A stretch of DNA of 64,000 bases. It comes from Silene noctiflora (lineage: Eukaryota > Streptophyta > Magnoliopsida > Caryophyllales > Caryophyllaceae). Under the pieces are notes generated by a model. It saw only the letters and a list, made by a program, of their open reading frames with translations. It made no database searches and was not told where the DNA came from. A program made the position numbers and the translations under genes. The stretch lies in NCBI GenBank assembly GCA_009801015.1, contig VHZZ01006037.1, forward strand, positions 19,851-83,850, written 5' to 3'. Below, piece by piece: positions 44,151 through 55,959 of the stretch (positions are counted from its first letter, which is position 1; every line of letters begins with the position of its first letter).

Positions 44151-47100
44151 CCTGAACTCATTAAAGTTTACACAACTGGGGATTTTAGGCAACGTTTTTC
44201 GTTTTGTAGGTAAAAGCTAAGACCCATAGCTTCAAAAGAGCTATCATGTTCATCTCGAAGCAAAGAGTTATGAACACTGCAATTCATCTGATTTCAGAAT
44301 GATTGTGTCTAAGATCTCTTTTAGCCTTTGTGTATAACAAGGGCGCTCATTTTTTTCTCATACTTTGAATGGAATGGCACCAACAAGGATGGAAAGAGTC
44401 AATATATTAGGGGGATAAGAATAAGAAATCAACCTAAAACGGGCTTTCACAGATGACAATATGCAGCTTACATGTGGGAAAAATTTTGGAGAACAATTGT
44501 TTTTCTGATGGAAAGAGGTGTGTGAATTTCTTGTATTTTGTTTAAAGGGCACAGCTTTGCTAGGGTGGTTGACTTAGATGATTGCTCTTGCTCCATTGGT
44601 TCATCAATGAGTAAGACCGGGAGTAAGTAGCCTGGCTTCCTAAATGGGTATCTTGGCGAGATTTAAGTCAAGGCAATCTCTTACATGGCAAGTATATGGA
44701 AGCGGAATCCTCAATCAACCATTAAACTCTTAGGGAGTTATCCTCGTTCTTGAACCAATAGTAATGAAAAAAGAGGAATATAAGCATTATTTACATTGAA
44801 GCGGGGGGATGAAATGCTTTGCCAATCTCCTAATCAAGCCACTATTCACAATGTGTGAAACTCCATCTTTCCATTTGACTCCAATGATCCAACATCAAAT
44901 AGGTCACATTAATTAAGGGTGAATCGTAAAGATCCTTGGACATTCAAATAAGATTAAGGGTAAGCAGGGTTGTCTAGTTCCGTAAAACTCCCCGCCGCTC
45001 CTCTAGTGATTGTCGTGTAAGAAAGAAAGCGGCGCCAAGACCTTCTTACCGGGTGGTGGCTTTGGGTTGCAAAGACATACCGCTGTTGCGAATGGGATGT
45101 ATGTAGCGAACGAAAGAGGGCATATAGTAGAGTTTACATTCGAGAAGACCTTGGACATTAGGGACTAGGGGTGGCGGCTGGCTGGTGAGCTGCTCTCCTT
45201 TACGGATCGGACCTCGGACTCCCTTTTCCGATGAACGAACCACTTGAGGTCCCGGAAAGCAAGACTTTGACTTTCTTTATAGAATTACGTGTAGTAAAAG
45301 CCTTGAGGGGGACGACAACGTCTGTCTCCGCTTTAGTATCTGCTGACCCTTTTGCTTTTTTTGACTCATAGTTAAATAATGTAGTTAGTACCTTTGTCCG
45401 AATGGGCCAAAATCTCATTATTTTTTCTGTCTCATGGCCTGTACTACGACTAAGAACATTATTCGACGACATATTATACAATTACAAGAAAAGGGCGGGT
45501 CTGCAATAAGCCGGAGCTACATCGTTTACCACTAGCCCGAGAAGCGAGAAGAAAGACAAGCAACGATTCCAACTCTAAATAAAGGTGGATGCATGCCACT
45601 TCAAACAGCAAGGTAGTTTAGGAAAAAATGGTCATAGAAAACTTCCATGCTGCTCTTTCTCAGAGAAAGAATCTTTTTGTAATTAGGATGATTCAATCCA
45701 AGTGAAGCGTTCCTGGGTGGGATCAAAGGAAGAGCTGGTCCCCTTCTTTTAAGCTTTAGCCTTAGCTCAATTCTCGACCCCTGCTAAGAAGCAGCTCCCC
45801 TCTTCTATAGGGCTTTACACTTGGAAAAGGAAGGTAGCGAGATCTTTCCGAGATTTATAAAGGAGGACCAAGATTGCCTATCTCTAGATTAAAAAGTATT
45901 GCCAACGCGATTCCCCCTTTTTATGGTAGCGATTTTAATTTAAAAATTTAAGGGCTCGGAATATAGCTTTTGCTTTGAAATGAGAGCCCCCTAGACTATA
46001 AGAAAGCCGGCTTTGTCTTCGAAATTAGACTACTTTTATTAGAAATCTCGTCCTATCTTAGAAATGAAGCTTTTTTTTTTAGGGTAAGAACTCAAGTTTT
46101 ATGTGAATCTCCGAAGAATCCTAAGAAATAGGGTAGAGCGGAGAGCTCCTTATTAAAACTGGAACTTCTAAATTAATGTCGTTGCCCATTTGAATAAGGC
46201 GTTTACGCACTTATGAAAAAAAATGGGTGCTCTAAGTTTTCTTAAGATTCAACAAAAAAGCCAAGTCCCATCTAAAGAACTCGGCCTCAATCCACCCTAT
46301 TTTCACCATTCCGTTGCTTATAAAGACTGCTCATTAACCGCATGAGATACTTACTACAGAAAACAAGAGGTCCTTCTTGATAGAAGAGCTATCTTCATAT
46401 GAGCAAGGGCTTCGTACCTTTTTCTTTATCAAGCTCGATCCAAACAAGTGCATTTAGAACCTTACCAAAGCACCCTCTTACTGAGCCAAGGAATACCACC
46501 TCTGGTTATAATTTGAATTACATTTAGTAGGAGCAATGTAGAATGTCCCCCTAAGATGCGAGCAGGTTCGAGGAATTACCAAAAGGAATTGACTCTTTAA
46601 TTTAAGAAGAAACTAGACCTCTCCTTCTAAGCCCTTCTAATATAGGGATCGATCCTTTCGACGATTTTTTCCGCTTTCATATTATACACAAAGACAGTGT
46701 TGAATGAAGAGAAAGAATTTAAGCGTTACATTACTTTCCTAGTCTACGAAAAGGATGGAAAGTAGGAAGATTGCCATAACAAGCCAATTACAAAGCTTGA
46801 AATGTGTTTTATGCTTGTAATATCACCCCTACTAAGACTAATTTAGGCATTGACAAAGGCTACTTTTAGATTAGGGGATTCTCGAGAACAAGGTTTCATA
46901 CCTAGTTAAGAGAGACTTCATTCCAAGCCGAAGCCAGGTACATAGGGTTGGCATCAATCTTAGTCGCTCGATGATCTTCACTTAAGACAACTCCAGTTAA
47001 GTTCACAGTCCCATCTTTATACCAAGACGGTAGAGGGTCTCAGAGAGTGGAGAGCAATTAAGTACTTTCATTTCTTTTGGGCATCCCCTATGCTCTCTTT

Positions 47101-47497
47101 TTTCTTGTGAGGTAGAAAAAAAGATTAATTAAAATACGCACCACAAATGGTCTTTTCTTTCCATTGACACCTGACTGATGATGAGCTAAGGCGTACCTTA
47201 ATTAAGCATTTTAGAACTCGCTTCCTTAGTTTATTAGAGCTTGCCGGATTTGAAGATCCATATGGAATGGATTTTTTAATATAAAAGAAGAAGTTAAAGC
47301 AAGAAGCTTACCTTACAACAATTGAGAGATTAAATAGAAAACCACAACGCAAGTAGCAAGGCCCGTAGCTCGGCAACAAAGGAAGGAGTGGCTGCTCAGA
47401 AAGGCGGGTCTTTAAATATTTCTTCAAGATATAAATCTAATATAAGGAAAGAAGACTCAAACTGCTCTCTGCACTCCTACCCATTTCGCTAGGATGA
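44151..47497. other. Spacer with a small ORF
   Basis: The minus frame 45200-45481 (ATG, 93 codons) contains KGSADTKAETDVVVPLKAF and a basic C-terminal half; it is unrecognised. The AT-rich stretch near 45930-45950 is nearly self-complementary (TTTTAATTTAAAAATTTA). No RNA gene was found. Confidence 0.5.
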
Positions 47498-47638
47498 GCA
47501 AACCTTACAGTATCACCAGCAAAGACATCTTATTACATGGCTTACTGCCCAACTGCTGCTTATGTGGGGAAATATAATAAGGAAGAAGCGCTTGCGTGAG
47601 AATAAGCAGCATATCATAAGGGCTATAGTATGTTGGTA
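47498..47638 (+). pseudogene. Coding-like repeat CPTAAYV, copy 2
   Basis: Open from 47498 to a TGA at 47597 (33 codons), reading NLTVSPAKTSYYMAYCPTAA, then YVGKYNKEEALA. After two stops the same frame resumes with AAYHKGYSMLV. It is the partner of 38404-38472. The version here is longer at its N-terminal side and carries the nine-codon insertion. No start codon opens the frame. Unknown family. Confidence 0.35.
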
Positions 47639-47639
47639 C

Positions 47640-50562
47640 ATCCCTGTAACAATTGGACTCGTTATATAACAAGGCTAAACCTTTTTTTTCGGCAAGAGCT
47701 GCGGCGACTGCCTCGTCTTGCTTTTTCGTGCAGAACGCAGGGATTGGTGCCTTTTGCGAGAGGGTTGTCCAGGAAGTTTTTTCTATAAAAACCCGCGGAC
47801 CCTCGTTACGGAGTGCCCCTGTCTAAAGATGTATGACAAGACATGGGGTATCAGCGAAAATTTATAGGCTTTGCTATGAGCTTTCTCCCACTACCGCATC
47901 ACCCAGAATGAGGGGAAGGGCAGGGAACCTAATGGCTTTACCCTCCTAATGACCTAGTAATTAAAGTCCCAATAGGGGAAGAAAGTGTTCATAACTGAAC
48001 TTTTCAATTGCATCAAATCTAATTGCCTACCCGCCGGGGAAATTCAGCTTGTGATCTCACTTCTCTTCCTCTGCCTTAACACTTCACATAGAAAAAAGCA
48101 AGAATTCTAACTACCTCGTTTCGGAATTAAAGCGCCATTGCCTTCTAATTTTGATAGGCTGGGAAATGCATGAATTGTTGTGGAATAGACGCTTGGTCCG
48201 GATGTCTTGTTTAGAGATCGAACCTTTCTCTTTGCCTAAGACCTTGCTGTATAGGCTTGCCGAAGATTTAAGACGAAACAAAGTTCTCCCCTTTATTATT
48301 GCTTTTCTTTTTTGAAGGTTAAAGAATCCCCCTTTTCGGGGAACGCATGAAGTCTTTGTAACGAGCCTGCCTTCTAGCATAGTCGGCCATGTGATCTTGC
48401 GTACTTTTAATTTGATTCTTACTTAGCCATAACCAAATCTTGGCATTGGAGAAGCTATTACTTCACTCTATGCTGTGCTCAAAGCTCAAGCAGACCCATC
48501 AATTCTTTAAGAGAACTCGTCTTGCCACCCATTTAAAGTTCCATGGGAAGCTCAAGGTACAACTGTTCGAAAGAAATAGATTAACACGAACTGGACGCTT
48601 TTCGATCCACCCATTTTATAATATAAGAAGAAGTTCCGATGCAATAATGACTTATTGAGAAATAGAAAGCCTATTCTACTATTTACATCCATTTTAACAC
48701 GTTTGTATTCAAATTCCCCGTGTTTATGAACGTTTCTCATCCGATCAAACTTTGTCTAAAATGCTGTCCAGTTAACCTACTATATTGGATTAGTTGAATA
48801 TTTAATTCCCCTTTTGTAGTCTTTATACTTTATATAAGTAAGGAAGTGCTTGTAATCTTTGAAGCGAGTAAGAGATTCTTATACGTGAGATGAAGTCTCG
48901 AACCGTTGTCTTGTTCTAATGAAGTGGGTCTTAGACCTGAGGTTCTTTCCTTCTTACTTATATACTTCCCTTCTTAATATAACTTTCTAAACCTTACGTT
49001 TTTCCCGCAAGGCCCGGCTATTAGCGACGGTTCATACTCGGTTGATCTATAAAAGCTACTTGCACCTTCGTGACTGCATAATATGGAACGCTCAGTAGAT
49101 CGAGGTAAAGGCATCTTAAAAAAAGAGTAGTTTAGTTAGCGCCATTTTAGGGGTCAAATTCAATATTGTATTATATATGTTTCCGGTTTAGCCATCCCGT
49201 AAGCCCTGTTTTAAGTCCCTTGAAATGAGGCCAAGACAAGGAAGAAAATATGCGGACCACTTTATTGCAACTTAGAATTTTTAAATCCTTAATTGTGAGC
49301 GCCATGCCTGGACTTCTTTTTTTCTTTCATAAGCGAGGGTACTTCACGGGTATAGGTTCTTGTTCTTCATTTGCAGCAGTTGCCCTATGATTAATCTTAA
49401 AAGCTGGAGCTTTGTCTCATATTCAACCTAGATGGTAAACAAAGGCTTGCATCTTACTGAACAAGATCCTTACTCTTATGCCTTTTTCCCATAAAATTTT
49501 TGTTAAATTTAGAAATTTCTTTGCTCTTCGAGGGCTTTACTAAGATAGTTCGATATGCTGTTTTGATGGTAAATTTCAATAATGATTGCCTTCTTATTAA
49601 CAAGTTCTGCGATTGATCTTTTTTTTTTTTTACGTTGCCCATGTAAACGAGGCTCGCTCCGGGGAGTTCTCTCCGAAGGGTCAGATCCTATCAGAAAGTG
49701 CGCTGCTACCCATTCTCTAAGATCAGCGGGGTGGATTGCGGCCGAGTTCTTTTTGAGTTCACGCATTACCGGAGCTCTTTCTTAAAAAAAGTTAGGACCA
49801 GTGGTGAGACAGGTTCCACAATTCCAACCGGTCGGGACGATAGACAAGATATTAGGATGCAATTAGAAAGGAAGAATCAGGCTAAGTCTAGTGATCCACG
49901 GGTCTAGGGTAGGTAAGTTCAAGGAATTCCTATAAAAGAAACTATTTCAACCAATTTCGGGATAGCAAAATAAAACAAAAGGGGGCAATACCAACATTTA
50001 ACACACAACATACAGTAGGAACTGCGACTAGACTATTAGAATAGGTAGATTGAATTGATTTTGCCTTTCTTTTTTTTAGCGTGTGTGATTGGCCCCCATC
50101 ATTTCCTCGTTTCATTTTTCCTTAAGTATTCGGTTGAAGGGCAGAGGGAGCAGGTTGGCTAGTAGAATCCTTGTTCGTCGGGCTAAAAAGCTGCTTTTTT
50201 GATGATGAGATTTCCGGTCCTAGGAAATGGGTCCCAAGAAAAAAACATTCTTACAGAAAAGCCTGGTAAACTGTGGCTTTGAATTTGCATTTTGCCCGCC
50301 TACCCCTTTCTGGTTCCGGAAGAAGGGAAGCAGAGTGCCTATAAATACGTTGAAAGCAGTTCCACGAAAAGAAGAAGAAAGGCGAGGTCAAGATGAAGCT
50401 ATTAAAAAAACTTAATTTATGCCGCGGGATGAACACAATAAGCAGCTCCTTTTGAAGAAGAAAGAGAGAAGGAGAGAAGGGGGAGGAGTTCCCTTGCTCG
50501 GGATGAAGCGCATGTCGCTGCTTTCTTATAATAAGAATTTAAGCCTGACTTTCCCCAGTTGA
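47640..50562. other. Spacer without recognisable gene
   Basis: The minus frame 48111-48380 (89 codons, basic) and the overlapping pairs near 49454-49907 are unrecognised. A 13-T run lies near 49618-49631. No tRNA or promoter core was found. Confidence 0.55.
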
Positions 50563-50646
50563 CTGATTGCTTGCTTTCACAAGCGGGCTTTAGCAGATGC
50601 AGATAAGGCTTTCCAAGACCAGACTCAGAAAGAGAAGTCCATTTAG
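50563..50646 (+). pseudogene. Start-less coding-like fragment with ALADADK motif
   Basis: Twenty-seven codons between TGA and TAG read LIACFHKRALADADKAFQDQ and TQKEKSI. The DNA is related to 17155-17195 and the frame is conserved between the two. It also resembles LAKADKTLID in the fragment at 128-357. No function is known. Confidence 0.3.
50575..50615 (+). repeat. Imperfect dispersed repeat, copy 2 (with 17155-17195)
   Basis: The same orientation and the same open frame as copy 1. About two thirds to three quarters of positions agree by eye. Confidence 0.5.
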
Positions 50647-51099
50647 AAATCCCTAACCTTTGCTTTGGTTTGGTAAAGGGTAGTCCTGATAAGTATAACT
50701 AGCTTGTCTTTGCCCGATCCCAATCGTAGAGACGCGAGTCACAAAGGAAATTTATCCAATATTGCTTCTTTACGAATTTAAATTTAGAAGTGTGAACCGT
50801 CCCGGGATAATGGATCAACAATGACAGAAAGATTTGAGGATAAGTCCAAAACGCAGAAGAAAACGCTAGAGATTTAAAAAAGGAAAACCACTGGGAAGAA
50901 AGCTCATTTCTATTCCCGTTGGACAAGCAAGAAGGCTTTTGGCTTTTTTCACTTGCTGCGTCCGATGAAGCAGTTGCTTTGCGATCGATAGAAGTAGGAT
51001 CAGACTCAGCCTTTTATTATCCTTTTTAGATTAAGTGGGATCAAAGAAGCAAATTTAGATCTTTTTTTTATTCTCTATCTTATAAGATAAACTAGATCT

Positions 51100-51155
51100 C
51101 CAACAGCAGTTTCAGTTAAAGCTTTGGTTGAGCATGGTTTCAAGATCAAGTAAAG
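51100..51155 (+). repeat. Dispersed repeat, copy 2 (with 21649-21664), in a coding-like context
   Basis: TCAAGATCAAGTAAAG at 51140-51155 equals 21649-21664. The preceding bases read PTAVSVKALVEHGFKIK and then TAA, while the diverged partner upstream of 21600 reads NSVEALSDVTG and then TAG. Both are Val/Ala/Leu-rich and short. Confidence 0.5.
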
Positions 51156-54100
51156 CTGCTTTTGAGTACGTTCTACCTCTACCATTAGAATCTGACCTTT
51201 ACCTTGTACCTTATATACTCAATTCTAACTCATTAAACTCTATTTTTGATCTTAGCCTCTAATTGTCGAATCCATTAGATTTATTAGCGTAACTATTATA
51301 CTATAACGCCTCTTTTTATGCTTTTTCCTAGCTTTTAAACCAAAGCATCCTTTTCTTTGTTGGCGCCGAACGCGAATTTCCATGTATTAAATGGTATGAA
51401 ACAAAAGTTAAGGAAATGAAAGAATGCTACCAAACGAGCGAAGTTCCGAAGTGAGCCCAATAAACTCGCCGAAGAATGTGAGGAATTGGCAGTCTCTTAC
51501 TCGATCTTTGATGAGTAATCTTTGAAGTTTATTTACTAAGAAGAAGATTTTGAAAGGATAAGCATTCAATAACGACAGGAAAGCTCATGGCTTAAGAGGG
51601 AACCCGAAGACAAAAACAAAACTGGAGATACTGTTTCCTTTCAAAATAAGCAAACGCAAGCTCATCAAACAACGTTTTCGAAGAATTCTAGAATAAAAAA
51701 AGATATCTATCCGGTGCCCTTTTTTCTGACGAAATGAATGGAAAATAAGTGGGGCCTTAATGGAAGGAAAAGAGTTTCAAGCTTATTGTTAACGGGGATT
51801 TGATGACTTTCCTTGAAGCCGAGGTGGCTCTTCCTGTTGACGGCTTGCTTTCTTTATGCCGAGGCTTTCTCGTCGTTAGACAATAGCATTCATTTCTTCC
51901 TTTGGTTATGTGTCAGCTTACGAAAAAGCAGTAATTGCTTCTTCTGTTCCTGAGGAACTCTGACTTTGCGCGACCCCTGTTTGCCCGTGGGATAAAGGGC
52001 GTAGTGATGTAATGGCTCAAACGAAGTGAGAGGGACCAGTGCTTCTTCCCATTTAGTTGAGCTATAAATAGTCAAACTGTGCGTATGCTCATATCTAGTA
52101 AAGGAAGTTCGGACTGAGCTATCCTTATGCCTTAAGAAGCTATCATGTCAACCTATATGAACCACACCCAAAGGCACGGATCTAATTTCGTTTCTATGAA
52201 GCAAGTCAAGTCTTCGTAACGAAGCGAGAAAAAAAAAGGCTTCTACTTTAATTGAATTGTATAAGCCAATAGCAGTACGAGCATGGCACTTCATTTCAAC
52301 CAAGTGAATAAGTTTCAAACCTATATTGATGGAAATTGCAAGAAAAAGAAAGAGAAAGGAAAACAATCCGAGTGCACTCACGGATCCCATTCTCTACTAG
52401 TGATTGGCCTTTTAGTAAGTATAGAGTAAGGGGCCCTCCTTCACTACCCTCTGAGCCATCCCACACCAGCACACGTTAACCTTCTACTCCAGCTCGGATC
52501 TTCCACGCCCCAACCATACACAATAACAGCACAACTTTATGAACCTTGAGCCGGTGAGCTAGACCTCAATACCTTACTTTATACCTTTATACGGGATAGT
52601 ACTGCCAAAGAGCTTTTGTCGACTGGTAGTTTGCCAAGACAGGTCATAGTGGATACGAAGTCATCCTCTTATATATAAAGCCTCTCGGCCTGCGTTCTTC
52701 TTAAAACTTTCGAAGTTATAAGTAAAGCACATCAAAAGAGACTGCCAATCTCGCTAACCCGCGGTTATCTAATAGATAGAATATGAGAACTTTATAAAGT
52801 TATCTGAAAGCGGAGGTAGATAATCCCCAGGTTTAAACCTAACCTAGGTTATGCTATGCAAAAAAGAATGGCAAGTGGACAAACCAAGGTGAGTAGTCTT
52901 AAAATTAGATCGATCACAAGCTTAATTTCTCTTTTATTCCAACTCTAAGACTTTCTCAAATAAAGCTTTAAACAACGCAAGCGCATTTACTTTCTTATAT
53001 AAGGTATCAAAGTAGGTAAATGAACGAGAACAGTCCTTTGCCTGACTAGATATAGGGGGAGCAGGCGAGTGGAATACAAAAACGCGTAGGATGTTCGAGA
53101 ATGTTGGAGTAGGCTGGTCCTTTTAGTTCTTTTTGTTTGTAGGATTCATTCATTTCTCAGTGTCCCTTCTGCCCAATTACCTTCAAGCCCTCTGGCCTCT
53201 CTTTTCATGAGGAACGCGTGCAATCTTTCCTCTTTCTTTTTTATCTCGCACCTTGTTTTTTAAAAGGGCCGGTTCTGAGAACTAAATCCTAAAGATAGAG
53301 CTTTCTTTTCTTTTTGAAAGACTTACTGGGGAAGATTAGGGTTGCAAGGATTTTAAAAGTACCAAAACTTTGCTGATCAAGGTCGAATCAACAAAAAAGC
53401 GGGTCGAACGTTAACTTTTTTTTTTCTAAATAGAAGGGTATTGTGGCTGGGGCCCGGTAAGCATAGGAGTTGGGCTGGGTCGCAAAGCTCTTTTGCATGT
53501 AAAGGAGAGGGTGGATACTGCCCTCCTTCTCCGAATAACTTCTGTCTAAAAAGAAATTCAGAGTTTAAGGGTGGGAAAGTGACAATTACCAATGTTTGAG
53601 GATTCCCCCTCCCCATATCTCATCGGATGGGAAGACGGCCTGGCAACAAAAGCCTTCTTGCTCGGGCAAAGATAAGGACATACCTCTCATCAAACCCAGT
53701 TCCTAAAAGAAAGCATACTTGTAAAAGTAGACCTCTGGTCCTATCCTACCTACAGCCCTAGAAGTTTGATATTAAGGGAAGCGCCCCGGGGTCACTTAGA
53801 TATAGATATAAGAAGTTGTTGTGAAGTTGACGTTAAAGAAGCAAGCACGGGATTGACTTCTTGTCCTTATCCGAAGAATGCATTTTTTATTCAGTATTAA
53901 GTAAGGTGCGTCCGCCCCTTCGAGTGGATAGGCTTCTTGTATTAACATAATACAATAAGATTAATTCTGAGCTTTTTAATTAAACTAATTAAAATAAGGC
54001 AGAGCTTGGTCAGTACTTCTTCCCGAGCACGTGAATTGCACAAAGTTCTTTCCTCTCTTTATAAACGTAGGAATAGGATATTGCTGTGATCTCAGAATGC

Positions 54101-54880
54101 TATTTAGGATGGGTCCATCTTGCGCTCTTGTCCGAGAGAGGGCGGGCTAGCATTTGCTCGAGGTTGTTGAGTCTAAAATCGCAATCAGCTGACTCGGTTT
54201 TAGAAATAGATTTAGATAATGCACAAGTGAGCATGCGAGTTGGCTGGAACACGTATATATAGGTAGTAGGTTGTTTGACAGAAAGAAAGATCACGTTTAG
54301 CTTTGGACGAGAATGATTGTAGACTCTACTTTGACTCTAGACTCTCGTTTTATGTGAGAGTTCGTCGATTGGATTTTTTGAGAATAATATCAAAAGTTAA
54401 AAGTAGTTTTGAAATCCCGAAATTGGTTGAAATGTAATTCTACGATCGTACTTCTTGGCTCTGGGGGAGAGTTGAAAGCTTTCTCTGCCAAAGCAGCTTC
54501 TGAAGCAAAACCTCTCGTTGCGCAAACTACATGCACTGTTTTTTTCCCTTTTCCATTCATTTCATATCATAAGGTCTAATATTTTAGAAAACAGGAGCGT
54601 AACCTCAAGCTTACTTAGCGGGCATTCTCGCTGAAATAAAGAAGGACGATTTGGTGCCTGCGAAACCTCAGCCTCATCTTCGGGACGTAGCACAATTGAG
54701 AGTCTTTTCTCCTCCATAGGACCCTATAACCCTGCTATGTCATAGTCTCAGGAATTTTTCCCTGTAACTACTCTCTTTTGTCTTCCGTGGGAACCCGCCT
54801 ATATAGACTATAATAGACAAAGAAAATTCTTTTCAATCTTCCAGGGTAAAATAAAGAATGGGGGCTGTCTCACCATCAAC
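51156..54880. other. Spacer without recognisable gene
   Basis: Frames up to 80 codons on the minus strand (51890-52075, 52148-52390, 53377-53616) have no recognised product. A short GACTCTAGACTCTCG stretch near 54330 forms a weak hairpin. No RNA gene was found. Confidence 0.6.
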
Positions 54881-55063
54881 TTAAACTTGTGCGTGCTCAT
54901 CAGGAAGAGTCTCCTCGTAAGGGGTCCCGTCGTCTTCTGTACTTACCGATTCCGCCGGAGAAGTCGCATCAACAGCAGTGTCATCTAGACATCGGGAAGA
55001 AATTTATTCCAGCTCATTGCTAATTCCCTTGTCCAAAGTAATTACATAACAAACAAAAAGACT
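54881..55063 (-). pseudogene. Acidic coding-like fragment with DDGT motif
   Basis: On the minus strand 60 codons are open except for one TAA. They read VITLDKGISNELE, the stop, ISSRCLDDTAVDATSPAE, then SVSTEDDGTPYEETLPDEHA and QV before a final TAA. RNY codon use is strong and the tail is acidic and Thr/Ser-rich. It resembles 26854-27057. There is no start codon and the family is unknown. Confidence 0.4.
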
Positions 55064-55713
55064 TCAGCCAGAGCCGGCTCTCCCCCTCTCTAGTCGGGCA
55101 GGTTCACATCGATCAGTGGTGCCATGTCATTTATTGCCGCTGCTCGGTCGGCACTATGGACGCGGGGTGGGAACTCGTCCTCAGTCACATTCCGGGGGTT
55201 GAGAACTCTTTTGGTAACAGTAGGGCAACAACCTATCTTTCAAAAATTCTTGTGCTTCGAGCCACCCGAGACTCGTGCCTTTTTTATGCGGTGCCACGAA
55301 GAATAAGATCAAACAGATGAGCAATCAGATAAAGAAAAAAGGTATTAGGTGCCTTCCTAACTCACCATCGAGGATGTAAAAAGAAAGTTCACGGACGGCA
55401 TAGCCTCTCAATAAAAAAATGCCAATGTTGTCCAAACCTTTCCTGACCTGAAGACCTTGGCTTGGCTTACTTCCTGTCTGCCTCGGCTGTCCGCGTTAAC
55501 TAATTGGCTTGAACTATCAAACTGCATTCTCCCTATGATTGCTGCTCTGCCTTCTTTTTTCGCTTCCTATGCCGCGAAGTGTCCTGTCTTTGGGTAGGGA
55601 CTTCTAGCTTGAAGAGTTTCGTTTTTTTCGTGCCGACCTATGCCTTTAAAAGCTTTGACGTTCTCGTTCCTCCTACCCGAACCAAAAAGTTTTTTTCAGT
55701 AATCATTGGAGAG

Positions 55714-55959
55714 TTAATTTTCAGATTCAGAAGCAGATGCTTCGTCTAGGAGATCCTTAATGCTGTCAGCCGTGGAAGAAGGGGGTTTGGGATTTAAAAT
55801 ATAACAAGGAGCTGTATTCCACTGCTCCTTACTTACTTGAAGACTGCCTTTTCTTTCAGGGGGATGGCGCTAAAAGAATAACAAGGGTTGCTTTGCAAAA
55901 CGGGCACCTATTCCTAGGAAAAAGGATTCTGTGTTTTGAGGAGCATTGTCAAAAAGTCA
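55714..55959 (-). pseudogene. Decayed coding-like fragment with a gene-like C-terminus
   Basis: The minus frame from a TGA at 55957-55959 to a TAA at 55714 has only one internal stop (TAG at 55870). It reads LFDNAPQNTESFFLGIGARF, AKQPLLFF, the stop, RHPPERKGSLQVSKEQWNT, APCYILNPKPPSSTADSIKD and LLDEASASESEN. The mixed hydrophobic, proline and acidic-serine composition looks more like a real protein end than any other stretch in the window. I do not recognise the family. Upstream, a frame change would be needed to continue. Confidence 0.4.
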
